The notes: generated from the letters alone by a model not told the origin. Shown: positions 55,160-63,947, counted from the stretch's first letter. The stretch is 64,000 nt of DNA from AWTP1-13 sp963832445 (GCA_963832445.1 CAWHUM010000022.1:233779-297778), one strand, 5' to 3'. Program-made: numbers and translations.

Positions 55160-55702
55160 GTGAAAGCGAGCACAAGTCGGCCGAAGGCCGGTGACAGGCG
55201 CAACGCCGACGCCAGCGGGAAGGCTCAGCCGTCGAGCCAGCGGGGTCCGGCAAGCGGGAGCAACATCGCGCGCGGGCCGCAGATCAGTCTGGGCGGGCTC
55301 GACCACTTCGTCGGCTACATGGTCCGCCGCGCCCAGGTTTGGATCTTTCAGGACTTCAAGCGGGCCCTCAAGGATGCCGACATCACGCCGGCCCAGTTCG
55401 CGGTCATGAAGGTGGTGGCTGCCAACTCCGGGATCGTGCAGGCGAGGGTGGCCGAGGTGCTGGCGATCGAGCGGGCGCGGCTGGTCGATATGCTCGACCG
55501 GCTGGAATCGCGCCGGCTCATCGCGCGGTCGCGCTCGCCCAGCGACCGGCGCACGCATGCGCTGCAACTGACGCCAGAGGGCGCGGCGCTGCTCGGGCGG
55601 CTGGCGCCGCTGATCGCGGCGCACGAGCAGAACGTGGCGGAGCGCATCGGCGCCGAGGACAAGCGCGAGCTGCTGCGCATCCTGGGGTCGCTCTTGCGCT
55701 AG
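55160..55702 (+). CDS. MarR family transcriptional regulator
   Basis: A 180-residue protein: disordered basic N-terminus (1-35) and a winged helix: VWIFQDFKRALKDADITPAQ, FAVMKVVAANSGIVQARVAE (recognition area), VDMLDRLESRRLIARSRSPS, DRRTHALQLTPEGAALLGRL. It starts at GTG 55160. The ligand is unknown; the tight neighbour downstream (serine hydrolase, 95 bp) may be its target. Confidence 0.85.
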   Translation: MKASTSRPKAGDRRNADASGKAQPSSQRGPASGSNIARGPQISLGGLDHFVGYMVRRAQVWIFQDFKRALKDADITPAQFAVMKVVAANSGIVQARVAEVLAIERARLVDMLDRLESRRLIARSRSPSDRRTHALQLTPEGAALLGRLAPLIAAHEQNVAERIGAEDKRELLRILGSLLR

Positions 55703-55797
55703 CTGCCTGAACCCGGCTGCTGCACGCATGCCAACTTTTCGTTCTAGACGACGGCCAAGATCGATCGGACAGCACAATCCTCAGCGGGAGCAGAGCC

Positions 55798-57033
55798 GTG
55801 CGCGCGTCAAGACAAGGCCGCCGGCAGACCATAAGCAGTGCGGGAGCTGCGCGGGTAGCACGCTTGCGCCTTGCCGGCGCTGCGCTCCTTCTGGCCCTGC
55901 CTGCCCCAGCCTTGGGCCTCGATCTGCAACAGCTGATGGCCGAGAACCGTGTGCCGGGGGTCTCCATTGCCGTCATCAGCAGGGGCAAGATCGTGGAGCT
56001 GAAGGCTGCCGGCGTCCGCAATGTCACGACTGGCACCCCCGCCGATCCCGAAACGATCTTCGGCGGTGCTTCCCTGTCGAAGCCGGTGTTTGCCTATCTC
56101 GTCCTGCAGCTCATCGATGCGGGCGTGCTGTCGCTCGACGAGCCGTTGGCACGCATCGTGCCGGATTTCGTGCCCAAGGATCCGCAAGCGGCCACCGTCA
56201 CCGTGCGCCAGGTGCTGAGCCACACCAGCGGTCTGCCGAACTGGCGCAACGTCAAGCAGCCGCTCAAGACGCATTTTCCGCCGGGCGAGAAGTTCAGCTA
56301 CTCGGGCGAGGCGTTCCTGTGGCTGCAGAAGGCCGTGCAGGCAAAGACCGGCGAGAGCATCGACACGCTCGCCCAGCGCCTGGTGTTCGGGCCTCTGCGC
56401 ATGCGCCGGTCGAGCTTCGTGTGGCGGCACGAGTTCGACGCCAACTTTGCCGATCCGCATGACGCCGATCTGGTGCCGGTGCCCAAGTACAAGTCGCCGG
56501 CTGCCAAAGTCGCGGGCTCGCTGCAGACGACGGCCGGCGACTACGCGCGCTTCCTGCTGGCGGTGATGTCGGGGGCGCGCCTGAAGCCTGCCACGGCGCG
56601 GCTGTGGCTTAGGCCGGAGGTGCGGCTCAAGCAGCAGTGCTTCTTGTGCATCGACTCCACGGCACCCGAAGGGGATCAGCGGGTCGCTTGGGGACTGGGG
56701 TGGGGCCTGGAGCCCGATGCCGGCACGTTCTTCCACTGGGGCGATGCGGGGCGGTACATGAGCTTCGCCGTGGGCTCGGTGACGAAGCGCTCGGGCGTGG
56801 TGGTGCTCATCAACGGCGCCAACGGCATGGTGATCATGCCGGACCTGATCGAGGAGCTGATGCCGGGCGATCATCCGGCGTTCGCGTGGCTCAACTACCC
56901 GCGCCAGCCTCCGCCGCCCAAGCCCAAGGAGGAGGCGAAGAACGGAAAGGACGCGATCAAAGGCACGAACCCCAAGAACGGCAAAGAGCCCAAAGACGCC
57001 AAGAACGGCAAGGAAGGCAAGAACGGCAAGTAG
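55798..57033 (+). CDS. beta-lactamase family serine hydrolase
   Basis: A 411-residue protein with a signal peptide (about 15-40, RLRLAGAALLLALPAPALG) and a class C-like fold: catalytic SxxK in IFGGASLSKPVFAY, YxG/N-type tyrosine in FSYSGEAFLWLQKA, and a GWGLEPDAGTFFHWG region near the third motif. Likely a DD-peptidase or esterase and not an antibiotic-resistance enzyme. The C-terminus is an added Lys/Asn/Gly repeat (KNGKEPKDAKNGKEGKNGK). GTG 55798 is the start that includes the whole signal region. Confidence 0.86.
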   Translation: MRASRQGRRQTISSAGAARVARLRLAGAALLLALPAPALGLDLQQLMAENRVPGVSIAVISRGKIVELKAAGVRNVTTGTPADPETIFGGASLSKPVFAYLVLQLIDAGVLSLDEPLARIVPDFVPKDPQAATVTVRQVLSHTSGLPNWRNVKQPLKTHFPPGEKFSYSGEAFLWLQKAVQAKTGESIDTLAQRLVFGPLRMRRSSFVWRHEFDANFADPHDADLVPVPKYKSPAAKVAGSLQTTAGDYARFLLAVMSGARLKPATARLWLRPEVRLKQQCFLCIDSTAPEGDQRVAWGLGWGLEPDAGTFFHWGDAGRYMSFAVGSVTKRSGVVVLINGANGMVIMPDLIEELMPGDHPAFAWLNYPRQPPPPKPKEEAKNGKDAIKGTNPKNGKEPKDAKNGKEGKNGK

Positions 57034-57113
57034 GGGTCGCAGCTCTCGGGCAGCAACCAGGGCCCGCGCTCACGAGCGAGCCGGCGATGCAGCGCCCCGG
57101 CAGAGCCGGACAC

Positions 57114-57151
57114 AAAAAGCGAAGGAACGCTCGGGGGAGAGTCCCTTCGCT
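57114..57151 (-). terminator. terminator of the small secreted peptide gene
   Basis: AGCGAAGG and CCTTCGCT form an 8-bp stem around a 16-base loop; on the minus strand it is followed by TTTTT. It lies 37 bp after the stop of the minus-strand peptide gene. Confidence 0.7.
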
Positions 57152-57187
57152 GGGTAACACGAAGCTCCGGTCACCTGACCGGGCGCA

Positions 57188-57418
57188 TCACCACCACCTG
57201 CCGCGACGACCGCGGCGACGGCCCCACCTGCCGCGCCACCTGCCACGACGACAGGCTCGCGGATGGTTGTGACCGCGTATCCAGGCGCAGTGCCAGCCGT
57301 GTGCTGAAGCGGGCGATGAAGTTACGGTGATCATCCCAACCGCGTACATGCAGACCAATGCTGCCGCTGCAAGGCTACCAGACAGCCATCTGACGGCAGC
57401 CGACATAGTGTTGTCCAT
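57188..57418 (-). CDS. small secreted cationic Arg/Trp/Gly-rich peptide
   Basis: A 76-residue precursor: short polar start (MDNTMSAAVRWLSGS), a hydrophobic signal segment (LAAAALVCMYAVGMITV) and a likely cleavage after SPASA, leaving about 38 residues that begin HGWHCAWIRGHNHPRACRRG and end in Arg/Trp/Gly repeats (RWRGRWGRRRGRRGRWW). The mature form has two cysteines and a strong positive charge. GAGGTGGAG precedes ATG 57418 and a terminator follows, so it looks like a monocistronic gene. Host-defence-like peptides and nucleic-acid or polysaccharide binders share this composition; the role is unknown. Confidence 0.6.
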   Translation of the reverse strand: MDNTMSAAVRWLSGSLAAAALVCMYAVGMITVTSSPASAHGWHCAWIRGHNHPRACRRGRWRGRWGRRRGRRGRWW

Positions 57419-57621
57419 GTCTCCACCTCGTTTGTCCCAGCCTAGAGCTCGATTGAACGACACCGTCGATGAATGTGGTCTGAACGGAGGCGGCTGCGAA
57501 GTCGAGAGGCTCCAGAGGCCAGGACTTCGCCTCGGAGTGCGGCTCCGCTGACGGCAGTTCGCACCCGAAGCTGCAAGGGCGAGGAACGTTCTCGTGCGTC
57601 GCGGGCGCGAGGCGGCCCCAC

Positions 57622-58314
57622 CTAGCCCTCGTTGGGCGGGACGTATGCGCCGTTGGAGCTTTCCTCGAGCGCCTCACGCTCCAGGATGGTAATGATCCCC
57701 CGCCTGTGGGCGATGAGACCCGTGCGCTCAAGTTCCTGAAGCGCGACCGTCACGCCGGATCGCCGCACGCCAAGCATGATGGCCAGGAACTCCTGCGTGA
57801 GCGGGAGTTCGTTGCCGTCAACGCGATCATCGGCCATCAGAAGCCAGCGGGCCAGGCGCTCGTCGATCTTGCTGCGCCCGTTGGCGAGCGCGGTTTGCGT
57901 GGTCTGGATCATGAATGCGTGCGCGTAGCGCAACAGAGCGTGATGCAAGGCCACACTCGCGCCGATCGCCTTGCGCAGATCACCCGCCGCAATACGCACA
58001 CCGTTGCCTGCGATCTGGATGAAAGTCTCGTGCGGAGGGCGGGCATTGCCGCCCATCACCACGGACAAGCCGGTCATGCCTTCGCGGCCGATGACGCCGA
58101 CCTCCATGTTGCGCCCGCCGTTGGCGACCACGGACGCCATGCCGCTCTCGACAAAGTAAACCTGCTCGACGCGCTTCTTGCGAGCTTCCAACGGCTTGCG
58201 GACAGGAAGGTCGACGGCTTCGAGGTGGGGCTGCAGCAGCTCGAAGTCCGCGCGAGTGAGGCGCGACAGAATGTGGTTCCGGGTCGTGCCGCGGGAGATG
58301 GGGTGGTTCGGCAT
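57622..58314 (-). CDS. Crp/Fnr family transcriptional regulator
   Basis: A 230-residue regulator. A cyclic-nucleotide-like beta barrel (20-120: VRKPLEARKKRVEQVYFVES, MEVGVIGREGMTGLSVVMGG) precedes a long helix and a Crp-type winged helix (170-225: ELPLTQEFLAIMLGVRRSGV, ALQELERTGLIAHRRGIITI). There are no Fnr-type iron-sulfur cysteines. The gene is divergent from the hybrid kinase with a 199-bp shared upstream region, which could let it control that gene. ATG 58314 fits the family; the open frame to 58536 has no similarity. Confidence 0.9.
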   Translation of the reverse strand: MPNHPISRGTTRNHILSRLTRADFELLQPHLEAVDLPVRKPLEARKKRVEQVYFVESGMASVVANGGRNMEVGVIGREGMTGLSVVMGGNARPPHETFIQIAGNGVRIAAGDLRKAIGASVALHHALLRYAHAFMIQTTQTALANGRSKIDERLARWLLMADDRVDGNELPLTQEFLAIMLGVRRSGVTVALQELERTGLIAHRRGIITILEREALEESSNGAYVPPNEG

Positions 58315-58513
58315 TGCTCTTTCCCATACGGGGCAAGAGCTCCAGCCGTCTCTCAAGCATCTGCGCCCGACAAAGTCAGCAGACGATGGCGCAAGGTACG
58401 CCTTTCTCGGCAAACGGCCAAGCGCCACAAATGTGCGATTTAATACATTTATGGTGCTTTTGGTTCGCGTTCCTGCGTAAGGTGGTTTCCGGGCGTAGAG
58501 GCGGCGCCTCGCC

Positions 58514-60452
58514 ATGAGCACGTACGGCTTCGACAAGGCTGCTCCTCAAGCTTCGCTGCACCAGCTCGCGGCAATGCTGCAGTCAGCGGTCGATGCCATC
58601 ATCTCGATCGATGCGGCCGGCACGATCGAGAGCGTCAACCCGGCCACCGAGAAGCTGTTCGGCTACCCCGCCGGCGAGCTGGCCGGGCAGAACGTCAAGA
58701 TGCTGATGCCCGAGCCATACCGCGGCGAGCACGACGGCTATATCCGCCAGTACCGCCAGACGGGGCGCAAGAAGATCATCGGCCTCGGCCGCGAGGTGGT
58801 GGGCCGGCGCAAGGACGGCTCCACCTTCCCGATGCACCTGTCGGTCAGCGAGTACGAGATCGACGGCAAACGCCATTTCGCAGGGATCGTCCATGACCTG
58901 ACGGCGCAACGGCTGGCCGAGGCCGAGAGCATCCGGCAGCAGACGCTGTTCCGGGCCATCATCACCGATGCTCCGCAGGCCATCATCATCGCCGACAGGA
59001 GCCGCAACATCTTCCTCGTCAATCCGGCCGTTACCCGCATCTTCGGCTATGCGCCCGATGAGCTGATCGGCAAGAGCTCGCGCGTCGTCTATGCGAGCGA
59101 AGAGGACTACGACCAGGTGGCCCGGCTTCGGCTCGACTTCAATGCCCCCGACACGGCGGGCCAGGTCGATCCGATCCAGGTGAGCTTTCGGCGCAAGAGC
59201 GGCGAGACGTTTCCGGGCGAGATCATCGCCACCATCATCCGCGACGCGCAACGCAACGTCCTGGGCGTCATGGGGCTGGTCCGCGACATCACCCAGCAGC
59301 TCAAGCAGGAGCAGGCGCTCAGGCAGTCGCAGCGCATGGATGCCCTCGGTCAGCTGACGGGCGGCATCGCCCACGACTTCAACAATCTGCTGACGATCAT
59401 CATGGGCAGTCATGAGCTGTTCGAGGTCAGTGCCGACCCGCAGGAGGCGCGCCAGTTCGTGCGCCGCGCCAACGAGGCGGCCGAGATGGGCGCCAGGCTC
59501 ACCGGACGCATGCTCAGCTTCTCGCGACAGCGCAGGCTCGAGCCCGCCATCGTCGATCTCAACGATCACGTGCTCAACATGATGGACCTGGTTCGCCGCT
59601 CGCTCGGCGAAACCATCGCCCTGAGCACCGCATTGGCCGGCAACCTGGGGACTGTCCGCGCCGATCCGAGCGAGATCGAGAACGCCGTGCTCAACCTCGC
59701 CATCAATGCGCGCGATGCCATGCCCAAAGGCGGCAGGCTCATCATCCAGACCGAGAACGTCAGCCTTGCCTCCGATGACGCCCACGCCGAATATCGGCCT
59801 TGGGCCCGGTGAGTACGTACGGCTGTCGATTTCCGATACGGGCAGCGGAATGCCGCCCGAGGTCGTCGCCCGCGCCTTCGAGCCGTTCTTCACCACCAAA
59901 GCGCCCGGCCGAGGCACAGGGCTCGGGCTTGCCAGCATCTATGGATTCGTGAAGCAGTCCGGCGGCAACGCCACGATCTACAGCGAGCCCGGCCGCGGCA
60001 CCACCGTGAACCTCTATCTGCCCAGGGCGGCTCCGGTCGAGGCGCTCGGCCGAGATGCCGCGGCCGGCAAGGCACCCGCCGCGACGGGCGAAACCGTTCT
60101 TGTCGTCGAGGACAATCCGGAGCTGCGGGCGCTCTCGCTTCGTCGCATCAAGCTCTTGGGCTATCGAGTGCTGGAAGCCGACAGTGGCCCATCCGCGCTT
60201 GCTGTTCTCCAGGGCGAGGGTGAGATCGATCTTATCTTCAGCGATGTCGTCATGCCGGGCGGCATGACGGGCTACGAGCTTGCTCGACAAGCCACACAAC
60301 GTGACCCGGCAATCAAGGTCCTGCTTACGTCCGGTTACGATGCAGAGGCCGGATCGGCGCAAGATTCAACGGACAGCCAGCTTAGAGTGTTGCGCAAACC
60401 CTACAAACAAGCCGACCTCGCCCGCGCCCTGCGCGAAGTCCTTGCGGCCTGA
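58514..60452 (+). CDS. hybrid sensor histidine kinase (PAS-PAS-HisKA-HATPase-REC), one frameshift
   Basis: About 645 residues, no membrane segment, so probably a cytosolic sensor. Two PAS domains (20-135: VDAIISIDAAGTIESVNPAT, PAGELAGQNVKMLMPEPYRG; 145-265: APQAIIIADRSRNIFLVNPA), a HisKA helix with the phospho-acceptor ALGQLTGGIAHDFNNLLTII, a HATPase with ENAVLNLAINARDAMPKGG, FEPFFTTKAPGRGTGLGLAS, and a C-terminal receiver (VLVVEDNPELRALSLRRIKL, DLIFSDVVMPGGMTGYEL with the phospho-Asp). The frame breaks at about 59800: removing one base lets the kinase continue into LGPGEYVRLSISDTGSGMPP. No histidine phosphotransfer protein or DNA-binding output is adjacent. Confidence 0.9.
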
Positions 60453-60541
60453 TCGGTCTGCGTCTGGTGCCACCGAGCCTGCGACGACGCCCTTTGATTC
60501 TGCTCAATGCCACGGTCCCGCGCCTCGGCTAGAAAGCCAGT

Positions 60542-60736
60542 ATGCGGGACGAGATCGACGAACTGGCGCGGTTGGACCGACGTATCGCAGACCTCCGGCG
60601 TCGCATCGACGAAGCACAAGGGCGCGATAGCCATCCGTGGGGTGGCTCCGAGCGAATGAAGATTCTCGATCTTCTCACCAAGACGCTGAAGGACCTGGAA
60701 ACGCGCAAGGCTGCGCTTGAAGCGCCCAAACCATAG
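60542..60736 (+). CDS. small coiled-coil protein (64 aa)
   Basis: A soluble 64-residue protein: MRDEIDELARLDRRIADLRR, RIDEAQGRDSHPWGG, MKILDLLTKTLKDLETRKA. Two amphipathic helices around a glycine turn suggest a helical hairpin or oligomer. No family recognised; similar small proteins occur next to signalling genes in related genomes. Confidence 0.5.
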   Translation: MRDEIDELARLDRRIADLRRRIDEAQGRDSHPWGGSERMKILDLLTKTLKDLETRKAALEAPKP

Positions 60737-60882
60737 CAGCCGAGAGCGCGAACTGGGACGCCACAACCGAACCCACGGGCTGGCACCTGACGGCAGCACG
60801 CGGGGGCCATCCCAGAGTTTGGGCGTCCTGAAGCATCTGAGCCCAATGCAGCCTACGACCGCTATTGGCAGATTTTGTTCTC

Positions 60883-62250
60883 TAATTCCGGGATCGGATG
60901 TCAAGCTCTCCGCGATCATCCTTGCCGGGTCCACGGTTCTCTCCGCGGTAGGGGCAAGCCCTCCGCATGATGGCATAGGGTGACGCTGGCGGATCAATGT
61001 TGCAAACGCAGTGCCCAAATCGAGCCTTGCGAAAAATCGGACGATCTCGCCACCGCCATCGTCCCGGCAGGGACATCTGACCCGCTCGTTGTGCGGGAAC
61101 TTGGCTGAACTCCTCTGTTTAGGCAGCGACCTTGTCGGCCGACCACTGGAAGTCGGTTCCGTCTATCCACATGCGGTGCATGATCACGGCGAGCTTGCGC
61201 GCGACGGCGACCTTCGCCTTGCGCAGACCGACGCGCTTAGCCAATCGCATGCCCCACGCTTTCAGCGCGCACCATTTGTGGACGCGTGTCAGGAGCACGC
61301 CGGCCGCCTCGAACAGATAGCTGCGCAACATGGCATCACCGCACTTGGAGATGCGACCCGTCCAATCGACCTCGCCCGACGCGTACCGCCTGGTCGTTAG
61401 CCCCACATAGGCACCGACACTGCGCGATCGCTTGAAGCGCGATGGCTCATCGATTGTTGCTCGGTAGCAAAGCGCGGTGACCGGGCCGATGCCCGGCACC
61501 GTCATGAACGAGCGCACTTGGTTGTCGTTGCGCGCCAGCATCAAGACTTTGCGGTCGAGATCGGCGATCTGCCGGACGATCCCGTTGCGCGTCTCGAGCA
61601 GCGGCAGGACTGCAACGGCGAGGTAAGGCTTTCCTTCGACAAGCTCTTGGACACGAGCATGGAACGCTTGACCTCTCGCCGTGCCGATGATCAGACCGAG
61701 GTTCTTCAGCAGCCCACGGATCTGGTTCTCGAGATCGCGCTTCATCTTGACCAGGAGGGCGCGGCTCTCCAGAAGCGCACGCATTGCATGACTATCGAGC
61801 CCTTTGACGCGAACCTCCTTGTACCAACCACACTGCATGATCCGCGCGATGCCCAAGGCATCATTGCGGTCGCTCTTGTTGATCTGCATCTTCAGCGCGG
61901 CCTTCGCGTGCCGGGCATCGATACAGATCACTGGCAATCCAAGAGTCTTGATCTCGGTCCACAGCCACGTCGAGGTCGGCCCCGTCTCCAGACCGATGCG
62001 TGACCGCACCGGCAGCCTTCGACTTCACGAAAGCGACGATCGCCTCTGGGGTCGAATTGACCGCCCCCTCGCACAACGATCTTGCCTGTCTGATCGACGA
62101 CACAGATCGAAGTCAGCCTCAGCGACACGTCCAGTCCGACATAGTTCTCCATGCGGGCCCTCCATCGTTGCGAGGCCGCAGAGGTGGGGGCCTCATTGCT
62201 CTTGGAGAGCTGATTCCCAAGCGCCTTGTTGTGGCTCGATCCCGGAATTA
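60883..62250. mobile_element. IS110-family (IS1111-like) insertion sequence
   Basis: A DEDD transposase (minus strand, 61119-62152) is flanked by a 14-base inverted pair: TAATTCCGGGATCG at 60883-60896 and its exact complement at 62237-62250. IS110 elements generally lack terminal repeats, but the IS1111 subgroup has short subterminal ones. The span of 1368 bp suits the family. No target duplication is expected for this family. Confidence 0.65.
61119..62152 (-). pseudogene. IS110 family transposase, frameshifted
   Basis: The N-terminal DEDD RuvC-like domain starts MENYVGLDVSLRLTSICVVD and continues VNSTPEAIVAFVKSKAAGAV and IGLETGPTSTWLWTEIKTLG in different frames (breaks near 62070 and 62010). 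From 62009 the remaining frame is complete, including KSDRNDALGIARIMQCGW and the C-terminal transposase_20 domain with MTVPGIGPVTALCYRATIDE and SVGAYVGLTTRRYASGE. Two frameshifts inactivate it as read. Whether this is decay or sequence error cannot be told from one copy. Confidence 0.85.
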
Positions 62251-62378
62251 CCCCATGTTGCAGAAGTCGGCGAACGGCTGGGCGAAGTCGGCCGGGGGAG
62301 GCGTGGCACTATCCCTGGTTGCCGAGCGCTCCCGAGGGAGCGGGGGCATCGACGCATTGGCACTGACGCACGCGACGC

Positions 62379-62643
62379 TTACGCCACACACGCTGTGGCA
62401 TGTGGCGGCGGTCTGGCGACGAGCTTGGCCAGGCGGCGCAGGTTCTGGGCGATGGCCGCGAGTGTGAACTCGAACTGGGCGCCTTGCGGGCCGCGCAACC
62501 GAAGCCGGCCGAGCCTGAGGATGCGCTTGAGGTGTGCGAACAGCATCTCGACGCGCTTGCGGTCGCGCCGCGATTGCTCGAAGGCCTCGGTATCCAGAAG
62601 CGCGCGAGCGACGTCGCGGGCGTCTGTGCTGAGCCCGGCAAAC
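62379..62643 (-). pseudogene. IS1182-type transposase C-terminal remnant
   Basis: Minus-strand translation reads FAGLSTDARDVARALLDTEA, FEQSRRDRKRVEMLFAHLKR, LRLGRLRLRGPQGAQFEFTL, AAIAQNLRRLAKLVARP: the C-terminal end of an IS1182-type DDE transposase with the catalytic Glu region. It is cut at 62643 by the IS3 element. Nothing similar continues past the right end of IS3 at 63842, so the 5' part is lost, not simply displaced. Confidence 0.8.
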
Positions 62644-62703
62644 TGGACCATCCAATGTGAGAAAATCGGCGTCTGATCGGGTGGCTGACGAGGGAGCTCG
62701 CCG

Positions 62704-62970
62704 ATGAGGAAGTCGAAGTTCACGGAGCAGCAGATCGCCTTCATCCTCAAGCAGGCCGACGACGGTGTTTCGGTCGAGGATACGTGCCGCAAGGCGGGGA
62801 TCTCGATCCAGACGTACTACCGCTGGCGCCAGAAGTACGGTGGGCTGATGCCCTCGGAGATGAAGCGGCTGCGCCAGCTCGAGGAGGAGAACACGCGCCT
62901 GAAGCGACTGGTGGCGAACCTAAGCCTCGACAAGGAAATGCTGCAGGACGTCATCCGGCGAAAAATGTGA
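62704..62970 (+). CDS. IS3 family transposase OrfA
   Basis: An 88-residue protein with the IS407-type helix-turn-helix: MRKSKFTEQQIAFILKQADD, VSVEDTCRKAGISIQTYYRW, then a leucine-zipper helix (EMKRLRQLEEENTRLKRLVA, NLSLDKEMLQDVIRRKM). It binds the ends of the element and is fused to OrfB by frameshifting. Starts at ATG 62704. Confidence 0.93.
   Translation: MRKSKFTEQQIAFILKQADDGVSVEDTCRKAGISIQTYYRWRQKYGGLMPSEMKRLRQLEEENTRLKRLVANLSLDKEMLQDVIRRKM
62961..62965 (+). promoter_or_regulatory. -1 programmed frameshift run
   Basis: An AAAAA run overlaps the CGA AAA ATG codons at the end of orfA. A -1 slip there joins orfA to the orfB frame (KNVKPGRAR) before the orfA stop at 62968. Confidence 0.6.
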
Positions 62971-63806
62971 AGCCTGGCCGGGCCCGGGCTGTCGTCGACT
63001 ATCTGTGCGAGAGCTACCGGATCAGCATTCGGCGGGCGTGCGGGGCGTATCCGTTGGATCGCTCGACCTATCACTACCGGTGCCGCCGTCCCGACCAGGC
63101 TCCTCTGCGCGAGCGCATTCGCGAGATAGCCAAGACGCGCGTGCGCTACGGCTATCGGCGTGTTCATGTCCTGCTCCGACGCGAGGGTTGGGCGATCAAT
63201 CACAAGCGCACACGCCGGCTCTATCGCGAGGAAGGCCTGCAACTGCGCAACAAAAACCCGAAACGGAAGGTGGCCGCCAAGCTGCGGGATGATCGCGTCA
63301 TGGCGACCGCACCCAATGAGTGCTGGGCGATGGACTTCATGGCCGACCAGCTGTTCGACGGCCGCAAGCTGCGCGTCCTGACGATCGTCGACATCTGCAC
63401 CAAGCTCTGCCCGGCGATCGGCGTGGCACACGCCTACAAGGGTCACGACGTCGTTGCCACGCTGGAGGCTGCCGCACGCGAACACGGCCGACCCAAGCGC
63501 ATCAGGGTCGACAACGGACCCGAATTTGTCTCTCGCGATATTGATCTGTGGGCTTGGCAGCACGGAGTCGTGCTGGACTACTCGCGACCGGGCAAGCCGA
63601 CCGACAACGCCTTTGCCGAAGGCTTCAACAGTCGCGTCCGGCAGGAATGCTTGAACGCATTTTGGTTCTTGAGCCTCGACGATGCTCGGTGCAAGATCGA
63701 GGCGTGGCGGGTCGAATACAATACTGTTCGCCCGCACAGCGCGATCGGCCATCTGCCACCGGCCGAGCACGCGCAATCATTGGCTGCAGCATGCTGCAGC
63801 CAATGA
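62961..63806 (+). CDS. IS3 family transposase OrfB
   Basis: The catalytic half, in the -1 frame relative to orfA. It has HTH_21 and rve integrase domains: RYGYRRVHVLLRREGWAINH, CWAMDFMADQLFDGRKLRVL (first Asp), RIRVDNGPEFVSRDIDLWA (second Asp), and GKPTDNAFAEGFNSRVRQEC with the downstream Glu region. There is no own start; it is made as a fusion by the A5 slip at 62961. The stop sits inside a 36-bp palindrome. Confidence 0.92.
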   Translation, partial: KNVKPGRARAVVDYLCESYRISIRRACGAYPLDRSTYHYRCRRPDQAPLRERIREIAKTRVRYGYRRVHVLLRREGWAINHKRTRRLYREEGLQLRNKNPKRKVAAKLRDDRVMATAPNECWAMDFMADQLFDGRKLRVLTIVDICTKLCPAIGVAHAYKGHDVVATLEAAAREHGRPKRIRVDNGPEFVSRDIDLWAWQHGVVLDYSRPGKPTDNAFAEGFNSRVRQECLNAFWFLSLDDARCKIEAWRVEYNTVRPHSAIGHLPPAEHAQSLAAACCSQ

Positions 63807-63809
63807 TTG
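63774..63809 (+). repeat. 36-bp perfect palindrome across the OrfB stop
   Basis: Two 18-base arms, the left beginning CAATCATTGGCTGCAGCA, join with no spacer. On the plus strand it would fold into a strong stem followed 17 bases later by TTTT, so it can act as a terminator of the transposase transcript. It encodes the last residues of OrfB and its stop codon. Confidence 0.85.
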
Positions 63810-63870
63810 GGAAGCCGAATTTTCTCGCTTCCGGTGGTCCAACGATGGGGCCAGGCACAGAATTTCGCTT

Positions 63871-63947
63871 TGGTGCAGCCGAGCGGGTTCGAACGGCTGA
63901 TCTCGTGAATGCCATTCACGTGCTGCCCTCCAGCGGACTATTCTTGG
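63871..63947 (-). tRNA. degenerate tRNA-Ala (GGC)-like sequence
   Basis: On the minus strand, an anticodon stem-loop CGTGA-ATGGCAT-TCACG (anticodon GGC), variable loop AGATC, T arm AGCCG-TTCGAAC-CCGCT with one C-C mismatch, and an encoded CCA end are readable. The 5' acceptor (CCAAGAA) does not pair with the 3' acceptor (CGGCTGC), and the D arm is irregular. It may be a decayed tRNA-Ala or a 3' fragment left by integration. It starts 29 bp beyond the right end of the IS3 element. Confidence 0.4.

Larger units (their letters stand above)
62644..63841 (+). mobile_element. IS3-family (IS407-like) insertion sequence
   Basis: A 1198-bp element. Ends show TGGACCA (62644-62650) and its complement TGGTCCA (63835-63841), with further inner matches (GAGAAAAT.CGGCGTC and its near complement). 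It carries orfA, orfB and a -1 frameshift site, and its coding sequence looks intact. A clear target duplication is not seen. Confidence 0.85.

Noticed and set aside
58514..60452. Two separate genes (kinase and response regulator)
   Set aside because: The HATPase domain is split across the frame break, and its second half continues directly into the receiver domain, so this is one hybrid kinase with a frameshift.
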